Under the pieces are notes generated by a model. That model had not been told where the DNA came from, ran no database searches, and saw only the letters and a list, made by a program, of their open reading frames with translations. A program made the translations under genes and the position numbers. A DNA stretch of 64,000 bases, taken from JAAOII01 sp965207945. Its GTDB lineage: Bacteria; Pseudomonadota; Gammaproteobacteria; CBDBNL01; JAAOII01. Location of the stretch: contig OZ242303.1 in NCBI GenBank assembly GCA_965207945.1, forward strand, positions 1,426,001 to 1,490,000. The letters are read 5' to 3'. Shown here piece by piece: positions 9,042-18,182 of the stretch; position 1 is the first letter of the stretch; the number at the start of each line of letters is the position of its first letter.

Positions 9042-9764
9042 ATGAATCTTAATATCATTTCTTTTTATTGCTTTGCGGATTTTATAGAATATAAACGCTG
9101 GCAGCCCCCTTTGGAGAAGCTATGTTCTGCATTGCGGGGAACCATAATCTTGTCACCTGAGGGCGTAAACGTGTCTTTAGCTGGCGAAGAGAAGCAATTA
9201 TCTGCAGTAGTTAATTTTTTTACTAAGGATAAAAGATTTACTGATATGGATATTAAAAAAAATAAAATTGATAAGATACCATTTAGGAGGCTGAAAATTA
9301 AATGTAAAAAAGAAATAATAACTTTCCGTTCCGCTGGGAATGCTCCTGATAAAGAGCTAACCCAAAATGGGAGGATGACTAAGAGATTAAATCCACAAGA
9401 GTGGAATAATCTCATAGAGGATGAAAACACTATTGTACTTGACACACGTAATAATTTTGAATGTGAAATGGGAAGTTTCCCTAAGGCAATCAATCCACGT
9501 GTGAATTACTTTAGTGAGATGGCGGAGTATGTGAATAGACATAAAGAAAAAATAAAAGACAGACCAATTGCGATATTTTGCACCGGAGGAATTCGTTGCG
9601 AAAAATTGGCTAATTATATGTTACATCAAGGAATACAACAGGTTTATCAACTTAACAGCGGGATACTCGGGTATCTGCAGAAGGTTAAGAAAAGCGAAAA
9701 TCTGTGGCAAGGGAATTGCTTTGTTTTTGATGAACGTATAAATGTCAATAGCAATGGAGATTAA
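9042..9764 (+). CDS. trhO: tRNA uridine(34) hydroxylase, rhodanese family
   Basis: TrhO (YceA family) makes 5-hydroxyuridine at the wobble position of certain tRNAs. The protein begins with the family start NIISFYCFADF, then an acylphosphatase-like N-terminal domain containing SPEGVNVSLAG. The rhodanese domain follows with VLDTRNNFECEMG and the active-site loop FCTGGIRCEK carrying the catalytic cysteine. I chose the ATG at 9042 rather than the in-frame TTG at 9021, because the family start aligns there and a -10 TATACT at 9026-9031 would place transcription start just before it. At about 240 residues it is shorter than the E. coli protein (about 350) because the C-terminal cysteine-rich extension is absent. 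Confidence 0.88.
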   Translation: MNLNIISFYCFADFIEYKRWQPPLEKLCSALRGTIILSPEGVNVSLAGEEKQLSAVVNFFTKDKRFTDMDIKKNKIDKIPFRRLKIKCKKEIITFRSAGNAPDKELTQNGRMTKRLNPQEWNNLIEDENTIVLDTRNNFECEMGSFPKAINPRVNYFSEMAEYVNRHKEKIKDRPIAIFCTGGIRCEKLANYMLHQGIQQVYQLNSGILGYLQKVKKSENLWQGNCFVFDERINVNSNGD

Positions 9765-9786
9765 TTTATATTTCATATTCATTTTA

Positions 9787-9839
9787 GACAAATAAGTTGA
9801 TCTAAGCCCAAGATTTATTTTCATAAGAAAATATTTGTC
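9787..9839. other. Nested inverted repeat between trhO and trmB
   Basis: Outer arms GACAAATA (9787-9794) and TATTTGTC (9832-9839) enclose an inner hairpin ATTTTC/GAAAAT with loop ATAA (9817-9832). No T-tract of terminator type follows. It may act as a weak terminator for trhO or be an operator for trmB; nothing decides between them. Confidence 0.35.
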
Positions 9840-9877
9840 AGGGTTTAGGGAGATTAGAATAACAATTACTATTTATT

Positions 9878-10627
9878 ATGAGTAGATTATTTCGTGTAAG
9901 ACGAAGTTATACCCTGCGAGAAAGAGGGTTGAAACAACAGCAACAAACAATTGCTGAAAAAGGTGTAAATATTATTATTCCTTATCAGGAGAAGGCAGTT
10001 GACTGGCTTAAGGTATTTGATATTAGGCAGGCACCAGGGCTAATAAGCGTTGCGGAAGATAAAACCGATTGGAATTCAGCTATACAACCAGACGTAAGTC
10101 CTGCAAGGTTGGTGCTGGAAATTGGTTTTGGCAAAGGCGAGGTTTTAATTGATGAAGCGATTAAGAAACCTCGTGATTTATTTATAGGTGTTGATGTTTA
10201 TAGCAGCGGCGTCTCTACTGTTTTGCGAGAGGTGGAAGCGCAAGACATTAAAAATATTTGCCTTATACAAGCCGATGCAGTGGATGTAGTCCCCGATATG
10301 TTTGCGGATAATATTCTGGATGAAGTCAAGATTTTATTCCCTGACCCCTGGCCTAAAAAACGCCATCATAAACGGAGAATGCTTAGATCTGATTTTATTA
10401 ATGTCCTCGTCAAAAAGATGAAGGTGGACGGGATCCTGCATGTAGCTACTGATTGGGATGAGTATGCCGAAGAAATTCTTGAGGTATTGGAAAGATGTCC
10501 TAAACTGAAAAATCTTTTTCCTGGCTATGCAGCTGGGAGGCAGTTAGATAGGATTGTCACTAATTTTGAGCAGAAGGCAATGAACAGCAGCAGGAATATC
10601 TACGAAATGCTATTCAAGAAGATATAA
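9878..10627 (+). CDS. trmB: tRNA (guanine-N7-)-methyltransferase
   Basis: Methylates G46 in the variable loop of tRNAs with S-adenosylmethionine. The 249 residues show the SAM-binding LEIGFGKGE, the acidic end of strand two in GVDVYSSG, and the family signature FPDPWPKKRHHKRR, with ATDWDEYAEE in the C-terminal part. The N-terminal RSYTLRERGL is the usual arginine-rich start. A -10-like TACTAT lies 5 nt before the ATG and no Shine-Dalgarno is visible. It is convergent with transketolase across a 129-bp gap holding a duplicated 19-mer. Confidence 0.94.
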   Translation: MSRLFRVRRSYTLRERGLKQQQQTIAEKGVNIIIPYQEKAVDWLKVFDIRQAPGLISVAEDKTDWNSAIQPDVSPARLVLEIGFGKGEVLIDEAIKKPRDLFIGVDVYSSGVSTVLREVEAQDIKNICLIQADAVDVVPDMFADNILDEVKILFPDPWPKKRHHKRRMLRSDFINVLVKKMKVDGILHVATDWDEYAEEILEVLERCPKLKNLFPGYAAGRQLDRIVTNFEQKAMNSSRNIYEMLFKKI

Positions 10628-10658
10628 ACGCGGATAGCGGATATATAAGGGGGATGGG

Positions 10659-10739
10659 AGCTGCTGCCCCTATTGCCCCATATACTTAAAGATTTTGCTG
10701 AAATGCCTTTTGGTGGTGGAAGCTGCTGCCCCTATTGCC
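10659..10739. repeat. Pair of 19-bp direct repeats in the trmB/tkt gap
   Basis: The 19-mer agctgctgcccctattgcc occurs at 10659-10677 and again at 10721-10739, start to start 62 bp. It sits between two convergent genes. No clear stem-loop terminator is visible nearby. The pair could be the remnant of a local duplication. Confidence 0.6.
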
Positions 10740-10756
10740 TCCCTCCTATTACCCCC

Positions 10757-12772
10757 CTAGTGAGTGAGCGAAGTAATCTTGCTGTAGATGTGTTTGGTTG
10801 TAAGCCCAAAATGCTCAAATAATTCACTAGCAGGCGCCGATTTGCCAAAGGAGTTAATCCCTATAATCTCGCCCTGCAACCCAACGTAACGATGCCAGTA
10901 ATATGGCATTGCCGCTTCTACTGCTAGACGTTTGACAACCTTTGGTGGCAAAACCTTGTCGCGATATTCAGGCGACTGGGCATCAAATACTTCACAACAA
11001 GGCATGGATACCAATCTTACTTGCTTGTTGCCTCCTTTTGTTAGGTCCTCTTTATTATGTTGTTCCACGGCTTGACGGGCTGCGCCTAATTCCGAACCAG
11101 TAGCAATAACTATAGCGGCTGGCTCAGAGCTATTTCCCTCCTCAACTAAAATATAGCCGCCTTTAGCAATATCATTAATTTGTGATTCATCACGCGATTG
11201 AAATTCAAGATTCTGACGCGATAGTATTAAAGCGCTCGGGGATTGTTTTTGCAATGACTCCGTCCAAGCAACCGCGCACTCAACAGTATCCGCTGGACGC
11301 CATACCTCAATGCCGGGAGTGGTGCGTAGCATTGTTAGATGTTCTATTGGTTGATGGGTAGGTCCATCCTCGCCCACGCCAATTGAGTCGTGGCTAAAAA
11401 TAAATATAACCTTCTGGCGCATCAAAGCCGCCAAACGCACTGCGCTACGTGAGTAATCCAGAAATACTAAAAAGGTGCCTCCATAAGGGATATATCCACC
11501 ATGCAAGGCAATACCATTCATTATTGAGCTCATCGCTAACTCACGCACTCCATAATTAATATAGTTGCCAGGTTTGCCGTTATCAGTTATGGCAACAGAT
11601 AAATCACCGAGTGTGCAGTTGGAGCCGCTAAGATCTGCCGAGCCGCCGAGCAACTCAGGTAGTGCAGGCAGCAAGTTATTAATTGCTTGTAAGGATGCCT
11701 GGCGGCTAGCCACTGAGGCAGCTGATTTATGCTGACTAACAATAAAGTCCTGCGCCTTGTTAGCAAAATCATGCGGCATTTGCCCGCTCAATCTTCTTGT
11801 ATATTCTTTTGCTTTAGCGGGATGAGCAGCGCTATACTTAGCGTAAATATCTTCCCATTGTTGCTGCGCCTTTTTGCCCTTGTCGCGCATATTCCATTCT
11901 TGATATATTTCGTCTGTAATCACAAATGGCTCGTGTTGCCAGTCAAGTTTACTACGCATAAGAGCAATTTCTTCATCGCCTAAGGGCGCGCCATGCGCTG
12001 CTGCCTTGTCCGCCTTATTCGGCGAACCATAACCTATATGCGTCTTGCAGATGATTAAGGATGGCTTATCGCTTTGCTGAGCAGAGGCAATCGCCTTTCT
12101 AATTTGCTCATGGTCATGTCCGTCTATGGGACCTAAGACCTCCCAATTATAAGCATCAAATCTTTTTGCCACATCATCGTGACACCAGCCACTAACCTCG
12201 CCATCTATGGAGATGCCGTTATCATCAAAAAAGCAAATTAGCTTGTTGAGTCGTTGAGTTCCTGCCAAAGAGCACGCCTCATGGGATAGACCTTCCATAA
12301 GACAACCATCGCCAGCAAATACATAAGTGAAGTGGGATACTATATTAAGTTCTGGGAGATTGAACTCTGCCGCAAGATTGCGCTCGGCAAGTGCCATGCC
12401 AACCGCGTTTGCCAAACCCTGCCCTAAAGGACCTGTGGTGGTTTCAACCCCTACTGTTTCTAATTCGGGATGGCCGGGAGTTTGTGAATTCATTTGGCGA
12501 AAGTTTTTAATCTCTTCCATGCTGAGGTCATAACCACTAAGATGAAGCAAAGCATATTGCAGCATTGAACCATGCCCATTGGAAAGAATGAACCTGTCGC
12601 GGTTATGCCAGTTAGGGTCGGCGGGATTATGCGCTAGAAACTCACGCCATAAAACTGTGGCAATATCAGCCATCCCCATTGGCATGCCAGGATGTCCCGA
12701 TGAGGCACGTTGGACCGCATCCGCAGCCAACACCCTTAGCGGGTGGGCAAGTGATAAATCAGAGTTTTTCAT
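10757..12772 (-). CDS. tkt: Transketolase
   Basis: Thiamine-diphosphate enzyme transferring two-carbon ketol units in the pentose phosphate pathway. The 671 residues match the family length. Motifs include SSGHPGMPMG near the start, NGHGSMLQYALLH, TGPLGQGLANAVGMA, and the ThDP/Mg site GDGCLMEGLSHEA extending to FFDDNGISIDG. The pyrimidine domain follows with the substrate-binding SHDSIGVGEDGPTHQPIEHL. The start overlaps the end of pepA by 14 nt on the same strand, so the two form an operon. Usual partners such as gapA or pgk are not adjacent. Confidence 0.96.
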   Translation of the reverse strand: MKNSDLSLAHPLRVLAADAVQRASSGHPGMPMGMADIATVLWREFLAHNPADPNWHNRDRFILSNGHGSMLQYALLHLSGYDLSMEEIKNFRQMNSQTPGHPELETVGVETTTGPLGQGLANAVGMALAERNLAAEFNLPELNIVSHFTYVFAGDGCLMEGLSHEACSLAGTQRLNKLICFFDDNGISIDGEVSGWCHDDVAKRFDAYNWEVLGPIDGHDHEQIRKAIASAQQSDKPSLIICKTHIGYGSPNKADKAAAHGAPLGDEEIALMRSKLDWQHEPFVITDEIYQEWNMRDKGKKAQQQWEDIYAKYSAAHPAKAKEYTRRLSGQMPHDFANKAQDFIVSQHKSAASVASRQASLQAINNLLPALPELLGGSADLSGSNCTLGDLSVAITDNGKPGNYINYGVRELAMSSIMNGIALHGGYIPYGGTFLVFLDYSRSAVRLAALMRQKVIFIFSHDSIGVGEDGPTHQPIEHLTMLRTTPGIEVWRPADTVECAVAWTESLQKQSPSALILSRQNLEFQSRDESQINDIAKGGYILVEEGNSSEPAAIVIATGSELGAARQAVEQHNKEDLTKGGNKQVRLVSMPCCEVFDAQSPEYRDKVLPPKVVKRLAVEAAMPYYWHRYVGLQGEIIGINSFGKSAPASELFEHFGLTTKHIYSKITSLTH

Positions 12773-14444
12773 TACAAGCCGAAATCAAAAATTGAGTTAA
12801 TAAAGGAACAGGTCGTCCAGTAGCTCCTTTTCTTGCCCCCTCAAGCCAAGCGGTGCCTGCTATATCAAGATGAACCCAGGGGTATGCTTGAGCAAACTCT
12901 GCCAAAAAACCTGCGGCGGTTATAGTGCCTGCAGAACGATTGCCCACATTGGCGATGTCGGCGAAGTTACTTTTCATATCTTCCATATATGCTTTATCCA
13001 TAGGCAAACGCCAAACTAAATCACGAGTTAGATTGGCAGCTTTTTCTACTTGGCGCGCCAACGCATCATCGTTGGCAAACATCCCACTTCTGAGATGTCC
13101 AAGGGCTACTACACAAGCCCCGGTTAATGTGGCTATGTCTATAACACAACGTGGACTATATTTTTTAGCTACATAGGTTAAGGTGTCGCACAACACCAAA
13201 CGTCCTTCCGCATCTGTATTGAGAACTTCCACCGACTTACCAGACATTGTTGAGAGTATGTCGCCAGGACGATAGGACTTGGCATCCACCGAATTCTCAG
13301 CGCCCACTGCCATGCCTACAACATTAATTGGTAACCCTAATTCTGCCAGTGCCTTCATTGTGCCAAACACCGAAGCGGCGCCGCACATGTCATATTTCAT
13401 TTCGTCCATCTTACCCGAGGGCTTGATGCTGACACCACCAGTATCAAAAGTCATCCCCTTGCCAACCAAAACCACAGGCGGGGTTGATGCTTTAGCTCCC
13501 TTGTATTCCATAATTACCAGCTGAGGAGGATAGGAACTCCCCTGAGTAACCGCCAGATAGGCATTCATCTTAAGCTGCTGTAGTTGCTTTTCACCAAGCA
13601 CCTTGCATGAGATTTTTTTATACTGACGCGCCAACTGCCTGCCTTGAGATGCTAGATGCGGCGGAGTGCAGTGGTTCGGAGGAGAATTGGCTAGGTCTTT
13701 TGCCAGCGCTATACCCTGGGCAATCCCTTGTAATTGCTGTAATCTTGGTTTAATTAGCTCGGGTTGCGAATGTAAAATAGTTAGATTAGATGGCACAGGT
13801 GATGTGCTCTTCTTGGATTTAAAGTCATCATAAATGTAGCTGGAAGCTGCAGCTGCCAAACAAATAGAGTCCAACACGGGCGAAGAATAATCTACGGAGT
13901 GTTTGGCTGCTGGCAACTTTGACTTGGAACTTGCTTGGCTAATAACGCGGCCACCTTTCTTAACCTCAATGCGCAGCCCAGAGAACTTTGCCATTGCCTT
14001 ACTTATGCTGGCTTGCATTTTTGCGCTCATTTCACTTGCTAGCTCCACCCCTTCACAACATATTTGCGCTTTATTCGCATGAGTTTGGCGTAGGGCAGTT
14101 TTAAGAGGAATAGCCAGCTTGCTAAGGGCTAGCTCGGATAACGGCTTGTCGCCGCAAGATATAGCTGTTAATTTATCTGAAAGATGCCACACTTCGCCAA
14201 ATCTGTTCTTGTCGCTGCTTGCAATTTCATCAAGGGACTTGCGCGCCGCTGCGCTCAGCTGGTTATATAGCCAAGTCGGGCAAGCACTGGCGCTGGTGGT
14301 GGCGGTTTTGCTTTGCTTAGCGGTTTTGCTTTGCTTCTTGCTTAATTCGTTATGTTTTTCGCCACCCTGCTTAAGGATGATAATAGCCGCCTGGTCACCC
14401 TGCAACTTGGAGCTTGCTGATAATTTAATTGATTGCCTTGCCAT
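12759..14444 (-). CDS. pepA: Leucyl aminopeptidase, M17 family
   Basis: Cytosolic dizinc/manganese exopeptidase releasing N-terminal residues. The C-terminal catalytic domain shows GKGMTFDTGGVSIKPSG, the metal-binding MKYDMCGAASV, and the family signature NTDAEGRL. The N-terminal macro-like domain is diverged and carries a low-complexity stretch of repeated KQSKTA units (about residues 36-50, DNA 14307-14342) absent from typical members. At 561 residues it is longer than E. coli PepA (503). In some gammaproteobacteria PepA also binds DNA at recombination sites and promoters; nothing here shows whether this one does. Confidence 0.92.
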   Translation of the reverse strand: MARQSIKLSASSKLQGDQAAIIILKQGGEKHNELSKKQSKTAKQSKTATTSASACPTWLYNQLSAAARKSLDEIASSDKNRFGEVWHLSDKLTAISCGDKPLSELALSKLAIPLKTALRQTHANKAQICCEGVELASEMSAKMQASISKAMAKFSGLRIEVKKGGRVISQASSKSKLPAAKHSVDYSSPVLDSICLAAAASSYIYDDFKSKKSTSPVPSNLTILHSQPELIKPRLQQLQGIAQGIALAKDLANSPPNHCTPPHLASQGRQLARQYKKISCKVLGEKQLQQLKMNAYLAVTQGSSYPPQLVIMEYKGAKASTPPVVLVGKGMTFDTGGVSIKPSGKMDEMKYDMCGAASVFGTMKALAELGLPINVVGMAVGAENSVDAKSYRPGDILSTMSGKSVEVLNTDAEGRLVLCDTLTYVAKKYSPRCVIDIATLTGACVVALGHLRSGMFANDDALARQVEKAANLTRDLVWRLPMDKAYMEDMKSNFADIANVGNRSAGTITAAGFLAEFAQAYPWVHLDIAGTAWLEGARKGATGRPVPLLTQFLISACNEKL

Positions 14445-14698
14445 ATAATTTTTCTGCTAAAGAGATACTCTGTTGTTTTAACTTAACTATTGTAGGAGAC
14501 GAGATATATTCCCGTATATTCTCCTATATATCCATACATACCCTCCCCATGGCTTATCCCGTTAGGTGGAAGGTTTAATAATACCTCACCTATTTTTTTG
14601 ACAAACTCACTATTGAAATTATAGGATAAAATAAATCTTATTTGCTATTATTCCTTAAAAACTTATTAAAATAATTCAATGCAATATAATTCAATGCA
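14445..14698. promoter_or_regulatory. Divergent promoter region between pepA and the glycosyltransferase operon
   Basis: On the plus strand a perfect -35 TTGACA (14598-14603) is followed after 18 bp by TAGGAT (14622-14627). A second TATAAT at 14685-14690 ends 8 nt before the ATG at 14699. The start codon sits inside a 15-bp-period duplication of taattcaatgcaat (14672-14685 and 14687-14700). Closer to pepA an imperfect hairpin has outer arms GGAGA (14495-14499) and TCTCC (14520-14524). No gene is apparent in the gap. Confidence 0.45.
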
Positions 14699-15634
14699 AT
14701 GCTATATAGCGCGATAATAACCACCGTCTCATCTAAAGAAGAGAGCAATCAAGGACGCGCAAATTTTTTGAAAATGGCTTTGACTTCTGTGATGCAACAA
14801 ACCTTGCCACCAACAGAGATTCTCATAGTTTATGATTATCCTTATGGAGAGGGGATGGGAGTTGGGACGGGAGTGGGCGCACCAATTCCCAAGCATCCCG
14901 ACAGCGGCAAGCCAATCAATATAACCACTCTGCCATCTGAAGGACGTGGAATCAGTGCCTCACGCAATACAGGGATTAAGCATTCTTGTGAACCTTGGTT
15001 GGCTTTCCTGGACGATGATGATGAATGGCTACCACGCAAGATGGAGAAGCAAGCCAAACTTATCAAGCATGAGACGCAACAAGGAATGAATTCTTTAATG
15101 AACCCCTTGATGAATCCTTTGATATGTCATGCGGACGAAAAATGGCGACGCCATGGCGAGCATGTTAATCCACATCTAAAACATCGCAAGAGTGGTGGCA
15201 GAATTTATGAAAAATGTCTGGAGCTGTGCTGCATATCGCCCTCTACTGTCCTTATGCAACGCGAGGTGTTTGATAAATATGGATTATTTGATGAAAAGAT
15301 GCCGGTGTGTGAAGATTATGATATGTGGCTGAGAATTTGCGCTTATGAAGACGTGCTGTTTGTCCCTGAAAAATTGACGCTAAAAAGGGGCGGGCATGCC
15401 GACCAGCTATCACGCAAATATTGGGGCATGGACAGGTTTCGCTGTTATGCCTTGAAAAAGATGCTGCTACAATCCGAACTTACTGCTGATTATCGGCAGG
15501 CAACCAAAAATGCGTTGCAAAAACGGCTAGAAATATTATCTATTGGAGCGCGTAAACGTGACAAACAACAACACCTAAATTATTACCAAGAGCAAATCCA
15601 ACAATTGCAAAAACAAGATGCCCAACCTACCTAG
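14699..15634 (+). CDS. Family 2 glycosyltransferase
   Basis: A GT-A fold enzyme transferring sugar from a nucleotide sugar, probably for surface polysaccharide or LPS. The 311 residues open with SAIITTVSSKEES, a variant of the usual start, then SVMQQTLPPTEILIVYD, GISASRNTGI and the DxD-bearing FLDDDDEWLPRK. The later block VCEDYDMWLRI holds the probable catalytic acid. A short LMNP repeat near residue 137 and a Gly/Val-rich insert near residue 55 look like repeat expansions. It is the first gene of a three-gene overlapping operon, ending 17 nt inside the nucleosidase-like gene. Acceptor and donor cannot be inferred. Confidence 0.85.
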   Translation: MLYSAIITTVSSKEESNQGRANFLKMALTSVMQQTLPPTEILIVYDYPYGEGMGVGTGVGAPIPKHPDSGKPINITTLPSEGRGISASRNTGIKHSCEPWLAFLDDDDEWLPRKMEKQAKLIKHETQQGMNSLMNPLMNPLICHADEKWRRHGEHVNPHLKHRKSGGRIYEKCLELCCISPSTVLMQREVFDKYGLFDEKMPVCEDYDMWLRICAYEDVLFVPEKLTLKRGGHADQLSRKYWGMDRFRCYALKKMLLQSELTADYRQATKNALQKRLEILSIGARKRDKQQHLNYYQEQIQQLQKQDAQPT

Positions 15635-16556
15635 CCCATCTAGCTCACTAATCCCAATTTGTTATGTTATAGCTCTGGCAGCTGAAGCCCGCCCGCTGCT
15701 TGACCGCTGGAAGTTCACCCAGTTGGAATCCACTCCCTTTCCTCTATACTACTGCGAACAACAAAATTACTTCTTAGTGGTAAGCGGCATGGGGAAGGTG
15801 CGCAGTGCTGCGGCTACTTCCTACTTAGCGAGTAAAGTCAATCCCTTGCGGGCTCAAGCGACACCACCCGCAATATGGATTAATTTTGGCACCTGCGGTC
15901 ATCATAATTACCCGCTGGGGCAAGGGCTATTAGTTCATAAAATAATTGACATAAGCAACGGAAATAATTATTATCCGCTACGGCTACCCTACTCTGCATC
16001 TGCAACTATTGAATGCCATGCTACATCTCAACGCGAATACCCGCAGGAGGGGGATATCATAGATATGGAAAGCGCTGGCTTCTTCCCCACCGCCTGTTTG
16101 TTTAGCCCAAACGAACTGGTGCACTTGTATAAGGTGGTATCAGACAATGCTGATAATCTGCCTACAAAGCCGGCGTTAATGCAAAAAAGAATAATCCCTC
16201 TGCTAATGGAACGCATACCTGAGTTGCACATCATAAGCGACAAGCTGCGCGCCATAGCAAGCAAAGAGTTTGATGAGGGGCACAAAATGGCGCAACAGAT
16301 TGAAAAATGGCAACTTGATTTTACTGCTGCATGTCGTTGGACTACAACCCAAAGAATTCAATTGCAGGGACTGCTAAGAAAATGGTATGTTGTGTATTAC
16401 GCTGTGGTTAGTGCGCGGACTTCTGCCCCAGCAAAGCAGCTAAAGCAATCAAAGCAGCCAAAATATAAGGCACCTTATGAAATATGTACGCAAGCAAAAG
16501 ATGCCAAGCAGATGTTGCAAATATTACAAGATTTTATACAAAAAGTAAATGGTTGA
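15618..16556 (+). CDS. Nucleoside phosphorylase/MTA-SAH nucleosidase-like protein
   Basis: Resembles the PNP/UDP phosphorylase superfamily, close to 5'-methylthioadenosine/S-adenosylhomocysteine nucleosidase or futalosine hydrolase. Visible are the N-terminal ALAAEARPLL with the early acidic residue, VSGMGKVRSAAA, INFGTCGHHNYPLGQGL, the ribose-binding IDMESAGFF, and VVSDNADN whose Asp matches the catalytic acid of nucleosidases. About 80 further C-terminal residues with a Lys/Gln-rich stretch are outside the catalytic fold. It overlaps the glycosyltransferase by 17 nt and the radical SAM gene by 8 nt. Cleaving 5'-deoxyadenosine formed by its radical SAM neighbour is a reasonable inference; substrate unproven. 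Confidence 0.7.
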   Translation: MPNLPSPSSSLIPICYVIALAAEARPLLDRWKFTQLESTPFPLYYCEQQNYFLVVSGMGKVRSAAATSYLASKVNPLRAQATPPAIWINFGTCGHHNYPLGQGLLVHKIIDISNGNNYYPLRLPYSASATIECHATSQREYPQEGDIIDMESAGFFPTACLFSPNELVHLYKVVSDNADNLPTKPALMQKRIIPLLMERIPELHIISDKLRAIASKEFDEGHKMAQQIEKWQLDFTAACRWTTTQRIQLQGLLRKWYVVYYAVVSARTSAPAKQLKQSKQPKYKAPYEICTQAKDAKQMLQILQDFIQKVNG

Positions 16557-17631
16557 AAAGCAGATGAGTGAGGCACTGGCAATTAAGCCACACGGAGATA
16601 AACCTGAGCACGAGAATGTGTCCATGCCCGCCCGTCAGACCATATATCTTGAACAATCAGTGCGCCATCATCCACGCGCCGCCGCCATCATCAAAAGATT
16701 TAACAATCCTTGTGTTATTGAATGTGATAACTATCGTGAAATATTCAATCCAAAACGCAATAACTTCCGTTTGCAAAAAAATCATCCCGCCCTGATAATT
16801 GCCCGCAAAGAGAACGACTGGGTGCAACCCAGCCCTTATGGTATAGGCGGCAAGCATAATTTTTACTTCTCACACATGCTGAACTGCATGTATGATTGCA
16901 GCTATTGCTTTTTACAGGCAATGTATTCATCGGCGCACTATGTAATTTTTATCAACTACGAGGACTTCTTCACCGCAATAGAAAAGCAGGTGCAACAAGT
17001 GCAACAGTTAAATGGAGGAGATGGAAAGAGTTTTTTCTTCTCTGGCTATGATTGTGATTCGCTTGCCTACGAGCCAACCAGTAAGTTTGTCGCTGAGGCA
17101 CTACCCTTCTTTGCCAAACAGCCAAATGCTTGGCTGGAACTGCGCACTAAAAGCTTGCAAGTCAAAACTCTATTACAGCAAACAGCTATTCCCAATTGCA
17201 TCGTGGCTTTTAGCATGGCGCCAGATGCAGTAGCCCGCCAATATGAAAAGGGCACACCGACACCAAGCAAAAGATTACTCGCAATGAAAAAATTGGCGCA
17301 ACGCGACTGGAAGATTGGAGCACGTTTAGACCCATTGATATGGCATGATAAATGGCAAGAATCCTACAGCGAACTAATAGAACAACTTGCCACCGCAGTC
17401 CCCAACAAAGCAATGCACTCCATAACCCTTGGTACTCTAAGATTTCCGCGCAGCATGGCAGCAACAATGTCGCGCCACTACCCAACCGCGCCCTTTTTAG
17501 TAAATAAAATGATAACTACCGACTCCGCCCTACAGATGCAAAAGGCAGCCCATGATGAGATGATAGAATTCTGCCGCAGTCGCCTATCCCAAAACTACGA
17601 CGACGCCAAAATCATCCCCAACGCAATATAA
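16549..17631 (+). CDS. Spore photoproduct lyase-like radical SAM protein
   Basis: Radical SAM enzyme of the SPL family (COG1533 type), which in Bacillus reverses the thymine spore photoproduct in DNA. The 360 residues carry the cluster motif CMYDCSYC (C-x3-C-x2-C) after an HMLN stretch, the aligned segment GYDCDSLAYEP that may include the hydrogen-donor cysteine, and FSMAPDAV and GARLDPLIWH strands typical of the TIM barrel. This bacterium shows no sign of sporulation, so the substrate is open: DNA photodamage repair is the simplest guess. It ends an operon with a glycosyltransferase and a nucleosidase-like gene and overlaps the latter by 8 nt, implying coupled translation. Confidence 0.8.
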   Translation: MVEKQMSEALAIKPHGDKPEHENVSMPARQTIYLEQSVRHHPRAAAIIKRFNNPCVIECDNYREIFNPKRNNFRLQKNHPALIIARKENDWVQPSPYGIGGKHNFYFSHMLNCMYDCSYCFLQAMYSSAHYVIFINYEDFFTAIEKQVQQVQQLNGGDGKSFFFSGYDCDSLAYEPTSKFVAEALPFFAKQPNAWLELRTKSLQVKTLLQQTAIPNCIVAFSMAPDAVARQYEKGTPTPSKRLLAMKKLAQRDWKIGARLDPLIWHDKWQESYSELIEQLATAVPNKAMHSITLGTLRFPRSMAATMSRHYPTAPFLVNKMITTDSALQMQKAAHDEMIEFCRSRLSQNYDDAKIIPNAI

Positions 17632-17635
17632 AGTT

Positions 17636-18049
17636 CTACTTCTTCTCTTCTGGCAAACTAGCAAACAGCTCGTGAATATTACCATCTGGGTCAGCAAAAA
17701 AAGCCGTTCTATGTCCCCATGGCATATCAGCTGGTTGTGCTACCTCTTTAGCTCCTTTAGCAAGTATTTCTTTATATGTCTCGTCCACTTGCGCTGGAGT
17801 ATCAATAATAAAAGCTAATTCAAACGTCTGTCCCTTCTTTGGCTCATTGTAGCTGGGATGACGGGTAAACTCAGCCATGACTTTATTAGTGGAAATACCA
17901 AAACGTGTGCCAGGCATTTTAAACTCCACATAATCACCCTCCATCTCAAAGATAACCTCAAGACCGATAACATCATGATAGAATGCTCTCATCTCAGCAA
18001 AATTGCTTGTGATGATTCCCACCATATCCATTTTTAAAGTTAATTTCAT
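17636..18049 (-). CDS. VOC-superfamily (glyoxalase/dioxygenase-like) protein
   Basis: Small vicinal-oxygen-chelate protein of 137 residues with the paired beta-alpha-beta-beta-beta fold: DMVGIITSNFAEMRAFYHDVIGLEV at the start and AFFADPDGNIHELFA at the end, where the final Glu and an early residue usually bind metal. Substrate unknown. I place the start at the ATG 18049 because the fold begins there; an upstream in-frame start at 18127 would add 26 unrelated residues. An extended -10, TGTTATAAT (TATAAT at 18057-18062), ends 7 nt before this ATG, supporting both the start and a leaderless mRNA. It lies 4 bp from the convergent radical SAM gene. Confidence 0.8.
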   Translation of the reverse strand: MKLTLKMDMVGIITSNFAEMRAFYHDVIGLEVIFEMEGDYVEFKMPGTRFGISTNKVMAEFTRHPSYNEPKKGQTFELAFIIDTPAQVDETYKEILAKGAKEVAQPADMPWGHRTAFFADPDGNIHELFASLPEEKK

Positions 18050-18117
18050 AATAAAAATTATAACATGGTGGTATAAGTGAGGGGGTATAGCTGGGAGGCA
18101 TATACGAGTGCCTGAAC

Positions 18118-18136
18118 TCGTCTGCAAAACAGACGA
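18118..18136. other. Hairpin between the two divergent VOC genes
   Basis: Perfect 7-bp arms TCGTCTG (18118-18124) and CAGACGA (18130-18136) with loop CAAAA. The preceding gagtgcctg recurs before another hairpin at 49243-49262 in the hsdM/hsdS gap, hinting at a dispersed repeat element. No T-tract follows. Confidence 0.4.
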
Positions 18137-18182
18137 AAGTGTTAAGCATTAAGTAAGTAAATAATTAGTATAATATACTATT

